Assembly: GCF_004342625.1 (NCBI RefSeq)
Contig: NZ_SMAH01000002.1
Span: forward strand, 124,001-188,000
Direction of reading: 5' to 3'
Length of the DNA stretch: 64,000 bases
From: Tepidimonas ignava
GTDB lineage: Bacteria > Pseudomonadota > Gammaproteobacteria > Burkholderiales > Burkholderiaceae_C
Both the position numbers and the translations under genes were made by a program. Shown in pieces: positions 8,682 through 20,432 of this stretch. Under the pieces are notes generated by a model that saw nothing but the letters and a program-made list of their open reading frames with translations, searched no databases and was not told where the DNA came from. Within the stretch, counting starts at the first letter, position 1. Each line of letters begins with the position of its first letter.

Positions 8682-9487
8682 CACGCCCCCTGCCCCGCCG
8701 GCACGACGTCCGGGTTGACCAGCAGGTCGGGGTCGAGCTGCAGCAGTTCGCCCACCGCGTCAGGGTAGCTGTGGATCAGCGTGTCGCGCGCGTTGTCCGT
8801 CATCCACACCCGGGCGCGCCACGCCACCATGTGCACCACCGCGGCCAACGGGTCGGGGGGATCGTGGCGCAGCGGCTGCACGTGCTGCGCGATGGCGCGC
8901 ACCAGCGTGTCCGGCAGCCGCCAGTGCGCCGCCAGCGCCGCCCCGACGTCGGCGTAGGTGTAGCCCAACGTTTGTTGCTCGGCCAGCGGTCGTTGCAGCG
9001 ACCACCACGGCACTTGGGCCTGCAGCGCCAGCATCGGTGTGGGCATGACCTGGTGCATGACCAGCGTGCCCACCCCGTGCAGCAGCGCGGCGGTCAGCGC
9101 CACCGCATCATCGAGCTGGCGCGGCGCGCACACCGTGCGCGCCAGGGCCGCCGCGGCCAGGCTGTAGTCCCAAAACCGCTCCAGTTCGATACCGGCCGGC
9201 GCCGGGAAGCGGCTTTGCACCGCCGCAGCCAACACCAGCGCGCGCAGCCGCGTCAGGCCCAGCACCCACACGGCGTCGCGCACGCTGTGCACAGGGCGCA
9301 GCAACCGTAACAAGGCCGAATTGGCCTGACGCAGCACCCGCGCCGACAACGCGGGGTCTTGCTCCAGCGTCTGCGCAACGTCGTTGAGATCGACCTCCGT
9401 CTGGCCAAAGGTGGCGATCAAGCGCGCCGCCACGTCCGGCACCACCGGCAGGGCTTCGGGTCGTTGCAGCAGCTCGTCCAGGCGCAT
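8681..9487 (-). CDS. HDOD domain protein (second of tandem pair)
   Basis: A 268-residue single-domain HDOD protein. The region LDELLQ..LPVVPDVAARL..., EQDPALSARVLRQANSALLRL and VHSVRDAVWVLGLTRLRALVL is typical of the HDOD signalling fold. The position that carries the HD dyad in true phosphohydrolases reads LLHGVG, so metal catalysis is unlikely, as in most HDOD proteins. It is clearly related to the upstream gene at 9497-10324 (same opening LDELLQ and same block order), so this is a tandem duplication. ATG at 9487 preferred; an in-frame TTG lies 2 codons earlier. Confidence 0.85.
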   Translation of the reverse strand: MRLDELLQRPEALPVVPDVAARLIATFGQTEVDLNDVAQTLEQDPALSARVLRQANSALLRLLRPVHSVRDAVWVLGLTRLRALVLAAAVQSRFPAPAGIELERFWDYSLAAAALARTVCAPRQLDDAVALTAALLHGVGTLVMHQVMPTPMLALQAQVPWWSLQRPLAEQQTLGYTYADVGAALAAHWRLPDTLVRAIAQHVQPLRHDPPDPLAAVVHMVAWRARVWMTDNARDTLIHSYPDAVGELLQLDPDLLVNPDVVPAGQGA

Positions 9488-9496
9488 CGTCAACGC

Positions 9497-10324
9497 TCAG
9501 TGCAAAAAAGCGGCCAGCTCGCCCGCCGAGGTCCATTGTTCGGGGTCTTTGTCCAGCACGGTGTCCAGGCTCAGGCCCAGCAAGGTGGCCACGACGTCGG
9601 GGAAGGTCGCCCGCATCGCCTCGCGGTCCAGCCCCATTTCCTGCGCGCGCGCGCGCCACGCCGCCATGTGCACCACGCCCGCCAGCGGCTCGTAAATATC
9701 GCCTTCGAACGGCACCAACTGGTGCTTGAGCGCGGTCACGATCGCCTCGGGGAAGTCCCAGCGCTGGGCAAACGCCGCGCTGACGTCGGCGTAGGTGTAG
9801 CCCAGCACCGAGCGCTCGACCTCCGCGCGGGTGAGGTCAAACGGCGACACGCGCCAGTCGATTTTGGCCACGACGTCAGGCATGCCGATGTGCATGACCA
9901 GGTCACCCACCGCGTGCACCAGGCCGGCGGTGAACGCGGCGCCGTCGGGCAGCTTGAGGCTGCGCGCCAGCGGCCGGCAGATTTTGGCGGTGTTGAGGCT
10001 GTAGCGCCAGAACTGCTCCAGGTTGACGCCGGGCACGGTTTTGAAGCTGGTGCCCAGCGCCACCGCCTGCACCAGCGTGCGCAGGTGGTTGAGCCCCAGC
10101 ACCTGGATGGCTTCGTCGACCGAGTCGATCTGCCGCGTCAGCCCGAAAAAGGCCGAGTTGGCCAGCTTCAACAGCCGTGCGGTCAACCCCGGGTCGGTGG
10201 CGATGAGCTCACTCAGACGGCGCGGATCGGGGTCGTCCCGGTCCAACTCGGTCAGAACTTCGGACACCACCCGCGGGATGCTGGGGATTGCCTTGGCCTG
10301 TTGCAGCAGTTCGTCCAACGTCAT
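9497..10324 (-). CDS. HDOD domain protein (first of tandem pair)
   Basis: A 275-residue HDOD protein beginning MTLDELLQQAKAIPSIP, with LIATDPGLTARLLKLANSAF and VLGLNHLRTLVQAVALG as the conserved HDOD core. The HD-dyad position reads LVHAVG, so it is also catalytically degenerate. HDOD proteins act as signalling scaffolds in motility, c-di-GMP and stress circuits. It lies 9 bp before its paralogue, which is coupled in turn to the patatin-like gene, so three genes likely form one transcript. Its start is 36 bp from the end of tex, in the same direction. Confidence 0.86.
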   Translation of the reverse strand: MTLDELLQQAKAIPSIPRVVSEVLTELDRDDPDPRRLSELIATDPGLTARLLKLANSAFFGLTRQIDSVDEAIQVLGLNHLRTLVQAVALGTSFKTVPGVNLEQFWRYSLNTAKICRPLARSLKLPDGAAFTAGLVHAVGDLVMHIGMPDVVAKIDWRVSPFDLTRAEVERSVLGYTYADVSAAFAQRWDFPEAIVTALKHQLVPFEGDIYEPLAGVVHMAAWRARAQEMGLDREAMRATFPDVVATLLGLSLDTVLDKDPEQWTSAGELAAFLH

Positions 10325-10359
10325 GGCAGTGCCGATGATAGCCCGAGGCTGGGCCGTGC

Positions 10360-12714
<2,355 letters not shown>

Positions 12715-12815
12715 GGGATTCGCGGTCACTCGAAGAGCGCGGAAGTGTGCCACAGACGCTTCGGCACGCCGTTTGCTATCCAGCGGGCAATTGCTGTTTC
12801 CTTCGTGCTGCTTCC

Positions 12816-15329
12816 ATGGCCCATCCCGCCCTTGCCGTTGACAACTACCTACCCTACATGCCCGATGTGGTGCGCTGCGAGACGTCGCTGCGCGAGCTCA
12901 ACGTGATGTGGCGACTGATCGAGTCGACCGCCCGCATGGTTTGCCCGACCGAGGCGCAGGCGATCCTGCCGACCATCGCCGCCACCCGCTCCGGCTTCGA
13001 CCGGCTGGAAAGCGAGCTGGTGCGCAGCCTGGTGTCGGAAAAGATCGACAACGTCATGTCGGCCATCGCGACACGGGCGGGCTACATCATCGACATCGTG
13101 GTGCGCAACCTGTACGAGCGCACGGCCGACGTGGGCTTCTTGGCCATCGACCGGGTGCTGTGCGAGTTCGTCGCCGGCCAGGTGCGCGACGTCGACGCGG
13201 TACGTGCACGGCTGCGGTCGTACCGGCGCAAGTACACCGTGTACGACGAGATTTTTCTGCTGGACACCGAGGGCAACGTGCTCGTGCAGACCGACCCGGC
13301 GTACGCGGTCGAGGGCACCCAAGACCCGCTGCTGGCCCAGGCCTTGCAGACCGACGGGTACGTGCAGGTGTTTCGCCCCACGGACCTGCGGCCCGGGTTG
13401 GGTCCCAGCCTGATGTACGCCCAGCGGATGTTGCACCCGTCGACCCATGAGCCGGTGGGTGTGCTGTGCTTGGTGTTTGGCTTCGAGACCGAAATGGCGG
13501 GCATTTTTCGGTCGCATCGCGATCCGCGCGGCCGCTCCATCATGTTGCTGCTCGATGGCGACGGCACGGTGCTGGCCAGCGCCGACGAGCATTGGATCCC
13601 TCGCGGCGTGCGCGTGCCCACCAACCCCGACGACAACCCGCGTTTGCTGCTGTTCGCCGGCCGCGAGTACCTGGTGGCCACCCGCTACGCCGAGGGCTAC
13701 CAGGGCTACCGCGGCCCCGAGGGGTGGCAGGGCCAGGTAATGATCCCGATCGATTTGGCGTTCCAACGCGACGACAGCAGCGTGCTCGACGCGCTTGACC
13801 CGATGATTGCGGCGGGGTTGCTGTCGCATGCGCGCAATTTCAGCCCGCCCTTGTACGAGGTCATCCGGGCCACCGAGTCGATTCGGCGCGTGGTGTGGAA
13901 TGGGCAGGTGGTGACCGCGGGCCGCAACATGGATCGGCAACGGCTCAAGACCATCCTGGATCAAATCAGCGAAACCGGCGCGCGCAGCAACACGTTGTTT
14001 TCGCACTCGGTGCGCGACTTGTACGAGACCGTGTTGTCGTCCAGCCTGCAGCAGATCGGGCTGGTGGCCCATTTGGCGGTGGACCTGCTGGACCGCAACC
14101 TGTACGAGCGGGCCGATGACTGCCGTTGGTGGGCGCTGACACCGGAGTTTCGCACCATATTGGCGCAAGACTCGCCCGATCCTGGTGCATTCGAGACGAT
14201 CCGTGGCATCCTGCGCTACATCCATTCGCTGTACACGGTGTACTCCCGACTGTTTGTGTACGACCGGCAAGGCCGCATCGTGGCCCAGTCGCACGCTGGG
14301 GGCGACGACAGCGCCTCGGCGTCCTCGGTGGACGCCGAGACCCTGCAGGCGGTGCTGGCACTTGACGATGAGCAACGCTACCACGTCAGCCCGTTCCGCG
14401 TGGACCCGTTGTCGGACGGTCAGGCCACCTACACCTACCACGCAGCCATCCGCCACCCCGATGACGAGCGCCGCGTGGTGGGCGGCATCGGCATCGTGTT
14501 CAATGCACGGCGCGAATTTCTGGCCATGTTGCAGGGCGCCATCGGCGGACGTCGCAACGCCCAAGCCCATTTGACCGACCGTCAAGGCCGGTTGATCGCC
14601 ACCACCCATCCCGAGCTGCCCATCGGCGAGCCCCTGCCGGCCGCCATGCCGTGGCTGGGTCTGCCCAACGGTGAAACGGTCAGCCGCATCGTCGAGCATG
14701 AGGGCCGCTACGCCGTTTTGGGTGCGTCCGCGTCGGCCGGCTACCGCGAGTTCAAAACCACCGATGGCTACCGTGACGACGTGATCGCCATCGTCATCGA
14801 ACCGCTGGGTGACGTCCGGGAGGGGTTGGCCGGCGCCACACGTGAACACGACGATTGGTGGACGCAGGCCAGCGCACGCGGCGGTCACGAATACGCGACG
14901 TTCTACCTGGGTGGCGACTTGTTGGCCATCGACGCGGCCTGCGTGCGCGAAGCGGTGCCGGCCGACCAGATGACGTCCGCGCCGGCCACCGGACACCCGG
15001 CGTTGGTGGGCCTGATCCCCCCCACCGCCAACACCGCCATCAACCACTTCATCTGGGTGTACGACCTGGCTCGGCTGTTGAACCCCGCGGCACCCGCGCG
15101 CTCCACCGAAGGGCGCCAAATCATCGTGCTCGAGCGCGGGGCGCAGGTCTGCGGCATCTTGGTCGACGAGCTGCACGCCGTGCCCGAGTTCGAGGCCAGC
15201 GAAATCATCGACGCGCCTTTCGGCGGCAGCGGCCGGCGTCTGATCGACCGCCTGATACGTGCCCGCGGGGGACAGGTGCTGATCGCCGTGTTGGACAACG
15301 ACCGCTTGTTCACCGCGATGCGCGGTTGA
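12816..15329 (+). CDS. Large soluble tandem-sensor protein with C-terminal CheW domain
   Basis: An 837-residue protein with no signal peptide or membrane segment that I can see. It holds two related sensor modules. The first has [19 protein letters not shown] followed by [20 protein letters not shown] (about residues 90-180). The second has [18 protein letters not shown] followed by [20 protein letters not shown] (about 425-500). Each continues into a Cache/PAS-like beta-rich half. Residues ~690-837 are a CheW-like domain ([21 protein letters not shown] ... GLIPP ... [11 protein letters not shown]). There is no methyl-accepting helix bundle. CheW domains couple receptors to CheA, but no other chemotaxis gene is nearby. 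Its 3' end overlaps the convergent SDR gene by 20 bp. Start at ATG 12816; its RBS is weak. Confidence 0.78.
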   Translation: MAHPALAVDNYLPYMPDVVRCETSLRELNVMWRLIESTARMVCPTEAQAILPTIAATRSGFDRLESELVRSLVSEKIDNVMSAIATRAGYIIDIVVRNLYERTADVGFLAIDRVLCEFVAGQVRDVDAVRARLRSYRRKYTVYDEIFLLDTEGNVLVQTDPAYAVEGTQDPLLAQALQTDGYVQVFRPTDLRPGLGPSLMYAQRMLHPSTHEPVGVLCLVFGFETEMAGIFRSHRDPRGRSIMLLLDGDGTVLASADEHWIPRGVRVPTNPDDNPRLLLFAGREYLVATRYAEGYQGYRGPEGWQGQVMIPIDLAFQRDDSSVLDALDPMIAAGLLSHARNFSPPLYEVIRATESIRRVVWNGQVVTAGRNMDRQRLKTILDQISETGARSNTLFSHSVRDLYETVLSSSLQQIGLVAHLAVDLLDRNLYERADDCRWWALTPEFRTILAQDSPDPGAFETIRGILRYIHSLYTVYSRLFVYDRQGRIVAQSHAGGDDSASASSVDAETLQAVLALDDEQRYHVSPFRVDPLSDGQATYTYHAAIRHPDDERRVVGGIGIVFNARREFLAMLQGAIGGRRNAQAHLTDRQGRLIATTHPELPIGEPLPAAMPWLGLPNGETVSRIVEHEGRYAVLGASASAGYREFKTTDGYRDDVIAIVIEPLGDVREGLAGATREHDDWWTQASARGGHEYATFYLGGDLLAIDAACVREAVPADQMTSAPATGHPALVGLIPPTANTAINHFIWVYDLARLLNPAAPARSTEGRQIIVLERGAQVCGILVDELHAVPEFEASEIIDAPFGGSGRRLIDRLIRARGGQVLIAVLDNDRLFTAMRG

Positions 15330-16248
15330 GGGCGTCGACGCCGTCCATGCCGCGCAGCGCCGCGCGCAGCTGCGCCCCCACCTCGGGCCGCTCGGCGAAC
15401 GGGTCGGGCGGGTTGGTGCCGGCGACGATGGCCTGCAGACGCTCGCGCACCCCGCCCAGCGCGTGGGGGTGGCTGTAAATGTAAAAGCGGTCGTGCTCCA
15501 CGGCGTCGAGCACGGCACGCGCGACATCCGCCGCACTGACCTTGCCGCTGGCCACCGCCTTTTGGCTCATCGCCTGACCGATGAGCTGGCTGCGCGTCGG
15601 CACGCCGCCCGCCAGCGCGGCAGGGCGGTTGCGCTCGCTGTGCGCGATGCCCGTGGGCACAAAATAGGGGCACAGCACGCTGGCGCTCACCTGGTCGGTC
15701 ACCAGCCTGAGGTCCTGGTACAGCGTTTCGGTCAACGCCACCACCGCGTGCTTGCTGACGTTGTACACCCCCATGTTGGGCGGCGTCAGCAAGCCGGCCA
15801 TGCTGGCGGTGTTGACGATATGCCCGCGCCACGTGGGATCGGCGCGGGCGGCTTGCAGCATCATCGGCGTGAACAGGCGCACCCCGTGGATGACCCCCCA
15901 CAGGTTGACGCCCAGCACCCACTGCCAATCGGCGACGGTGTTTTCCCACACCAGACCGCCCGCGGCCACACCGGCGTTGTTGAACACCAGATGCGGCGCG
16001 CCGAGGTGCGCGCGCACCTCCGCCGCCAGCGCTTCCATCTGGGCGGCGTCGGCCACGTCGACGCGGCGCGCCAGCAACGCCGGCACCTGGGGCTGCAGTT
16101 CCTGCGCCGCGCGCTGCAAAGCGTCGTCCTGCACGTCCACCAGCACCAGGCGCATGCCACGCGCCGCGCACAACCGCGCCAACGCCAGCCCGAACCCTGA
16201 TCCCGCACCGGTGATGACCGCGGTGCGCCCGCTCCATGGGTCCAACAT
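15310..16248 (-). CDS. Short-chain dehydrogenase/reductase
   Basis: A 312-residue classical SDR: cofactor motif TGAGSGFG, the NNAG motif (VFNNAGVAAGG), catalytic Ser in NTASMAG, and the active-site pair YNVSK. The acidic residue in LVLVDVQDD after strand 2 suggests NAD over NADP. The ATG at 16248 is preceded by GGAGGG. It is the last gene of the fourteen-gene minus-strand acyl-metabolism block, 16 bp after the MDR reductase. Its C-terminal 40 residues are longer than the minimal SDR. The substrate is probably a hydroxy/keto acyl or alcohol intermediate, inferred only from position. Confidence 0.85.
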   Translation of the reverse strand: MLDPWSGRTAVITGAGSGFGLALARLCAARGMRLVLVDVQDDALQRAAQELQPQVPALLARRVDVADAAQMEALAAEVRAHLGAPHLVFNNAGVAAGGLVWENTVADWQWVLGVNLWGVIHGVRLFTPMMLQAARADPTWRGHIVNTASMAGLLTPPNMGVYNVSKHAVVALTETLYQDLRLVTDQVSASVLCPYFVPTGIAHSERNRPAALAGGVPTRSQLIGQAMSQKAVASGKVSAADVARAVLDAVEHDRFYIYSHPHALGGVRERLQAIVAGTNPPDPFAERPEVGAQLRAALRGMDGVDALNRASR

Positions 16249-16264
16249 GGCGCTGCCCTCCGCC

Positions 16265-17287
16265 TCAATCGTCCACCAGCTTGACCAGTTGCTTGCCGAA
16301 GTTGCGCCCTTTGAGCATGCCCAAAAACGCCTCCGGCGCCGCCGCAAGCCCCTGCGCCACGCTCTCACGCGGGCGAAAACGCCCACTGCCGACGAGCTCA
16401 CCCAGCTCGGCCAGCGCCTCGGGCCAGACCTCCATGTGCTCGCTGACGATGAAGCCCTCGATGCGCATGCGGTTGATGAGGATCAGCGCCGGGTTGAGCA
16501 TCGGCAACGGCTGCCCGTCGTAGCCGGCGATCATGCCGCACAGCGCCACGCGCGCGAAGGCGTTGGCGCGCAGCATCACGGCGTCCAGCACCGTGCCGCC
16601 GACGTTTTCGAAGTGCCCGTCGATGCCATCCGGGCAGGTGGCCTTGAGCGCGCCCGCCAGCGCGCGCAGGTCGGGGTGCTGCTTGTAGTCGATGCAGTCG
16701 TCAAAGCCCAGCTCGTCGCGCACGTAGGCGCACTTGTCCGGCCCACCGGCAATGCCAACGACGCGGCAGCCGCGCTGCTTGGCCAGCACCCCGACGGCGC
16801 TGCCCACCGCGCCCGCGGCGGCGCTGACCGTGATGGTCTGTCCGGGCTTGGGCTCGATGATCTTGACCAGGCCGTACCAGGCGGTCACGCCCGGCATGCC
16901 CACCGCCCCCAGGTAGTGGCTCGGCGGAATGCGCGACACATCGACCTTGCGCAGCACGCCTGGCTGGTTGGCATCGACCACGCTGTACAACTGCCAGCCC
17001 CCCATGCCGACGACCCAGTCGCCCGGCGCGTAGCGTGGGTGGCGGCTTTCGACCACCCGGCCCACCGTGCCGCCGATCATCACCTCGCCCAGCGGTTGGG
17101 GCGCCGCGTAGCTCTTGCCCTCGTTCATGCGCCCGCGCATGTACGGGTCCAGGCTCAGGTAGTGGTGGCGCACCAGCACGTGGCCGTCGGCCAGCGGCGG
17201 CGTGTCGCACTCCACCAGGCGAAAGTTGTCCACCGAGGCTTGGCCCTGCGGGCGGCTGACGAGCAGGATTTGTTGGTTACGGGGCAT
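16265..17287 (-). CDS. Zinc-free MDR NADP-dependent oxidoreductase (CurA/YncB type)
   Basis: A 340-residue medium-chain reductase starting MPRNQQILLVSRPQG, the usual opening of this subgroup. It has the LDPYMRGRM segment, GGTVGRVVES, and a nucleotide-binding AAAGAVGSAVGVLAKQRG. No zinc-ligand cysteines are present. The subgroup reduces alpha,beta-unsaturated ketones or aldehydes (curcumin reductase, leukotriene B4 dehydrogenase relatives). It sits 12 bp after the thioesterase in the same direction. A role in reducing an enone or enoyl intermediate of the locus is inference. Confidence 0.88.
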   Translation of the reverse strand: MPRNQQILLVSRPQGQASVDNFRLVECDTPPLADGHVLVRHHYLSLDPYMRGRMNEGKSYAAPQPLGEVMIGGTVGRVVESRHPRYAPGDWVVGMGGWQLYSVVDANQPGVLRKVDVSRIPPSHYLGAVGMPGVTAWYGLVKIIEPKPGQTITVSAAAGAVGSAVGVLAKQRGCRVVGIAGGPDKCAYVRDELGFDDCIDYKQHPDLRALAGALKATCPDGIDGHFENVGGTVLDAVMLRANAFARVALCGMIAGYDGQPLPMLNPALILINRMRIEGFIVSEHMEVWPEALAELGELVGSGRFRPRESVAQGLAAAPEAFLGMLKGRNFGKQLVKLVDD

Positions 17288-17299
17288 CGTGCGATCCTT

Positions 17300-17788
17300 T
17301 CATGAACATGGCGCAGCGGGGGCGTCGGACACGGCGTCGGGCGCCACCGCCTTGGTTTGCAGGGGGTGCACCGTGCGGTCGGCGGCGGGCAGCCGACGCA
17401 CGTAGCGAAACGTGCCACTGGCGTGCGCGCACAGCCGTCCCTGGGCGTCACGCACCTCGCCCTCGGTGAACGCCAGCGTCGCGGTGCGGTGCAGCAGCCG
17501 CCCATGGGCGCGCAGCGGGCCCTTGGCCGCTTGCATGAAGGTGGTTTTCATCTCGATCGTGACCACGCCCACGTCGCGCTGCACACTGCGCGCGGCGTGC
17601 GCCATGGCCACGTCCAACAGCGTCATGCTCACCCCGCCGTGCACCACGCCAAAGGAGTTGAGGTGCTGCCCGGTGGGGTCCAGCGCGATCTCCGCCACCC
17701 CCTCGTCCCAACGGCACAGGCGCAAGCCCAGCAGCTCGACGAACGGGATGTGCACGCTGAACGGCAGGTCAGCCTCCGGTGACGGCAC
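17300..17788 (-). CDS. PaaI-type hotdog thioesterase
   Basis: A 162-residue single hotdog with the signature HLNSFGVVHGGVSMTLLDVAMAHAA, where the HGG segment and following acidic helix form the PaaI/YbgC-like active site. Start choice: GTG at 17788, preceded by GGAGG five bases upstream, inside the last 20 bp of the upstream SDR gene. No ATG is available at the right place. The enzyme hydrolyses acyl- or aryl-CoA thioesters, releasing stalled CoA intermediates; within this operon it fits a rescue or product-release role. Confidence 0.83.
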   Translation of the reverse strand: MPSPEADLPFSVHIPFVELLGLRLCRWDEGVAEIALDPTGQHLNSFGVVHGGVSMTLLDVAMAHAARSVQRDVGVVTIEMKTTFMQAAKGPLRAHGRLLHRTATLAFTEGEVRDAQGRLCAHASGTFRYVRRLPAADRTVHPLQTKAVAPDAVSDAPAAPCS

Positions 17789-18560
17789 TGACGCCTCCGT
17801 CCACCGCCAGCCACTGCCCGGTGATGTGCTTGCCCGCGTCGGACGCGAACAGCACCGCGGTGCCCTTAAGGTCCTCGTCATCGCCCAGGCGGTTCAGCGG
17901 CGCGTGCGCCGCCAGCCGCTCCTGCCCCAGGGCTTCGAGCGTGCCGCGCGTCATCTTGCTGGGGAAAAAGCCCGGGCAGATGGCGTTGACGCGAATGCCG
18001 TAACGCCCCCACTCCGCCGCCAGCGCACGGGTGAAGTTGATCACCGCGCCCTTGGAGGTGTTGTACGCGATGGTTTTGAGGTCGGGCGGGTTGCCCCCCA
18101 AGCCGGCGATGGAGGCCACGTTGATGATGCTGCCGCGGCGACGCGGGATCATGCTGTGCTTGCCGACGTACTGACTGAGGATGAAGTAGCCCCGGATGTT
18201 GAGGTTCATCACCTTGTCCCACGCGGCCAACGGGTGCTCTTCGGCCGGCGCGCCCCAGGCGGCGCCCGCGTTGTTGACCAGGATGTCGATGTCGCCCAGC
18301 CGTTGCAGGGTTTCGCTGCCCAACCGGTGCAGGTCGTCGGGGTCGGCGCAGTCGGCCGCGATCCAACGCGCGTCGATGCCACGCGCCTGCAGCTCGGCGG
18401 TGGCCTGCTCCAGCTCGTCGGCTTTGCGCGCCGCCAGCATCACTTTGGCGCCGGCTTCGCCCAAGGCTTGGGCGATCTGCAAGCCCAGCCCGCGCGAGCC
18501 GCCGGTGACCAGCGCCACGCGGCCGCGCAGGTCAAAAAGTTCGTGGATGGTTCGGGTCAT
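17769..18560 (-). CDS. Short-chain dehydrogenase/reductase (3-hydroxyacyl/gluconate DH-like)
   Basis: A 263-residue SDR with TGGSRGLG at the cofactor site, LVNNAGAAWG, Ser in NVASIAGLGG and the catalytic YNTSK. The C-terminal ITGQWLAVDGGVSAVTGG is typical of FabG-like SDRs. The arginine after the glycine motif (ARKADELE) would favour NADP(H). The ATG at 18560 has AAGGAG upstream. It overlaps the thioesterase start by 20 bp downstream and lies 26 bp after the acyl-CoA dehydrogenase. Probably a hydroxyacyl-CoA or related alcohol dehydrogenase of the degradation route. Confidence 0.87.
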   Translation of the reverse strand: MTRTIHELFDLRGRVALVTGGSRGLGLQIAQALGEAGAKVMLAARKADELEQATAELQARGIDARWIAADCADPDDLHRLGSETLQRLGDIDILVNNAGAAWGAPAEEHPLAAWDKVMNLNIRGYFILSQYVGKHSMIPRRRGSIINVASIAGLGGNPPDLKTIAYNTSKGAVINFTRALAAEWGRYGIRVNAICPGFFPSKMTRGTLEALGQERLAAHAPLNRLGDDEDLKGTAVLFASDAGKHITGQWLAVDGGVSAVTGG

Positions 18561-18586
18561 GGTGTCTCCTTGCGGGGGTGGTCGTG

Positions 18587-20431
18587 TCAAAACGCGGCTT
18601 CCGGCATCTCGGCGCAGGTCAGGTCGCGCGTGCGCACCACCTGCAGCCAGGCCGCGATCTTGGGCAGCTCGTAGTGGAAAAAATACCGGCAAGCTTGGCG
18701 TCGCCCGCGCTGGGCGGCGTCGCCCGCGTCTGCGGCGGCCAGCGCCACGTCGAGCCAGATCCAGGCCAGCACCGTGTGGCCAAAGGCCTGCAGGTACGGC
18801 ACCGCGTTGGCCAGCGCCGCCGCGGCGTCGTCGTCCACCCACGCGGCGCGGGTGGCGTCCAGCACCTCCTGCCATGCACGTTGCAGCGCGTGCGCGTGCG
18901 CCTGCAACGCAGCGTCGCCCTGCGCACGCGCCACCGTGGCGGCGATGCGCTGGCCCAGCAGTTGCAGGCCACGACCGGCCTCCATGCGCACCTTGCGCCC
19001 CAGCAGGTCCAGCGCCTGGATGCCGTGCGTGCCCTCGTGGATCATGTTGAGGCGGTTGTCGCGCCAGTACTGCTCGACCGGGAAGTCGCGCGTGTAGCCG
19101 TAGCCACCGTGCACCTGGATGGCCAGGCTGTTGGCCTCCAGGCACCACTCGCTCGGCCAGCTCTTGGCGATGGGTGTCAGCACCTCCAGCAGCAGGCGGG
19201 CCTCGTCCGCGGCGGCAGGGTCACCGGTGCGCTGCTCGTCCACCAGCCGCGCGCAGTACAGCTCCAGCGCCAGCGCCCCTTCGCAATAGGCTTTTTGCGC
19301 CAGCAGCATGCGCTTGACGTCGGCGTGCTGGATGATCGGCACCGGCGGTTGCGTGGGGTCTTTGCCGGCCGGGCCCAGCGGCCGCCCCTGCAGCCGGGTG
19401 CGCGCGTAATCCAGGCTGGCCAGGTAGCCCGCCATGCCCAGCATCGTCGCGGCCATGCCCACGCCGATGCGCGCCTCGTTCATCATGTGGAACATGCAGC
19501 GCAGGCCCTGCCCCGCCGCCCCCACCCGGTAACCGATGGCCCCGGCACCCTGCCCGTCCAGCCCCGGCGGGCGCACCGGGTAGCGGCCCTCGCCAAAGTT
19601 GAGCAGCGTGTTGGTGGTGCCACGCCAGCCGCACTTGTGGTTGAGGCCGGCCAACGCCACGTCGTTGCGCTCGCCGGTCAACTGGCCGTCCGCATCCACC
19701 AGTTTTTTCGGCACGATGAACAGCGAAATCCCCTGCACGCCGGGCACCAAGCGCCCATCCGGCCCGGGAATCTTGGCCAGCACCAGGTGCACGATGTTGT
19801 CGGTGAGTTCGTGCTCGCCGGCGCTGATCCACATTTTGTTGCCGCGCAAGCGGTAGCGTGGCCCGAGCGCATCGGACTCGAAGTCAGGCCCATCCGGCAC
19901 GGCGCGCGTGGTGATATCGCTCAGGCTGGAGCCGGCCTGCGGCTCGCTCAGGCACATCGTGCCGGAAAAGCGCCCGGCCAACTGCGGCAGCGCAAAGGCG
20001 CGCTGCTGCGCGGGGGTGCCGTGCGCCAGCAGCAGGTTGGCGTTGCCCACGGTCAGCATGCCGGCCCCGATGCTTACCGAGGCCGCCGCGAAAAACGCGT
20101 TGCCCGCCGCTTCCACGGTGTACGGCAGTTGCATGCCGCCCAGCTCGTAGTCCTGGGCCGCCGCCAGCATGCCGCTGGCGGCGTAGGCTTGCCAGGCGTC
20201 GTGCGTGGCGCGCGGCAGGATCACGCGCTCGCCGTCGAAGCGCGGCTCCTCGGTGTCGACCAGCCGGTTGTACGGCGCGTAGCGCTCGCGCGCGATGCGC
20301 TCGCAGGTGTCCAGCACGGCATCGAACGTCTCGCGCGAGTGCTCGGCGTAGCGTGGCCGGGCGGTCAGGGTTTGCACCTGCAACCACCCGTACAACAAGA
20401 AGTCGATGGCTGCGCGCAAACCCTGGGCCAT
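18587..20431 (-). CDS. Acyl-CoA dehydrogenase with C-terminal extension
   Basis: A 614-residue flavoprotein of the long acyl-CoA dehydrogenase type. It opens MAQGLRAAIDFLLYGWL and has the FAD-binding MCLSEPQAGSSLSDI. The catalytic-base region is HEGTHGIQALDLLGRKV, with the Glu right after the His. It continues into a helical C-terminal domain of about 150 residues found in this subgroup. It introduces the 2,3-double bond into acyl-CoA and passes electrons to ETF. The ATG at 20431 is one base from the thiolase stop codon, so translation is probably coupled. The residue length and subgroup suggest medium/long-chain or aryl-acyl substrates; not provable here. Confidence 0.9.
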   Translation of the reverse strand: MAQGLRAAIDFLLYGWLQVQTLTARPRYAEHSRETFDAVLDTCERIARERYAPYNRLVDTEEPRFDGERVILPRATHDAWQAYAASGMLAAAQDYELGGMQLPYTVEAAGNAFFAAASVSIGAGMLTVGNANLLLAHGTPAQQRAFALPQLAGRFSGTMCLSEPQAGSSLSDITTRAVPDGPDFESDALGPRYRLRGNKMWISAGEHELTDNIVHLVLAKIPGPDGRLVPGVQGISLFIVPKKLVDADGQLTGERNDVALAGLNHKCGWRGTTNTLLNFGEGRYPVRPPGLDGQGAGAIGYRVGAAGQGLRCMFHMMNEARIGVGMAATMLGMAGYLASLDYARTRLQGRPLGPAGKDPTQPPVPIIQHADVKRMLLAQKAYCEGALALELYCARLVDEQRTGDPAAADEARLLLEVLTPIAKSWPSEWCLEANSLAIQVHGGYGYTRDFPVEQYWRDNRLNMIHEGTHGIQALDLLGRKVRMEAGRGLQLLGQRIAATVARAQGDAALQAHAHALQRAWQEVLDATRAAWVDDDAAAALANAVPYLQAFGHTVLAWIWLDVALAAADAGDAAQRGRRQACRYFFHYELPKIAAWLQVVRTRDLTCAEMPEAAF

Positions 20432-20432
20432 G

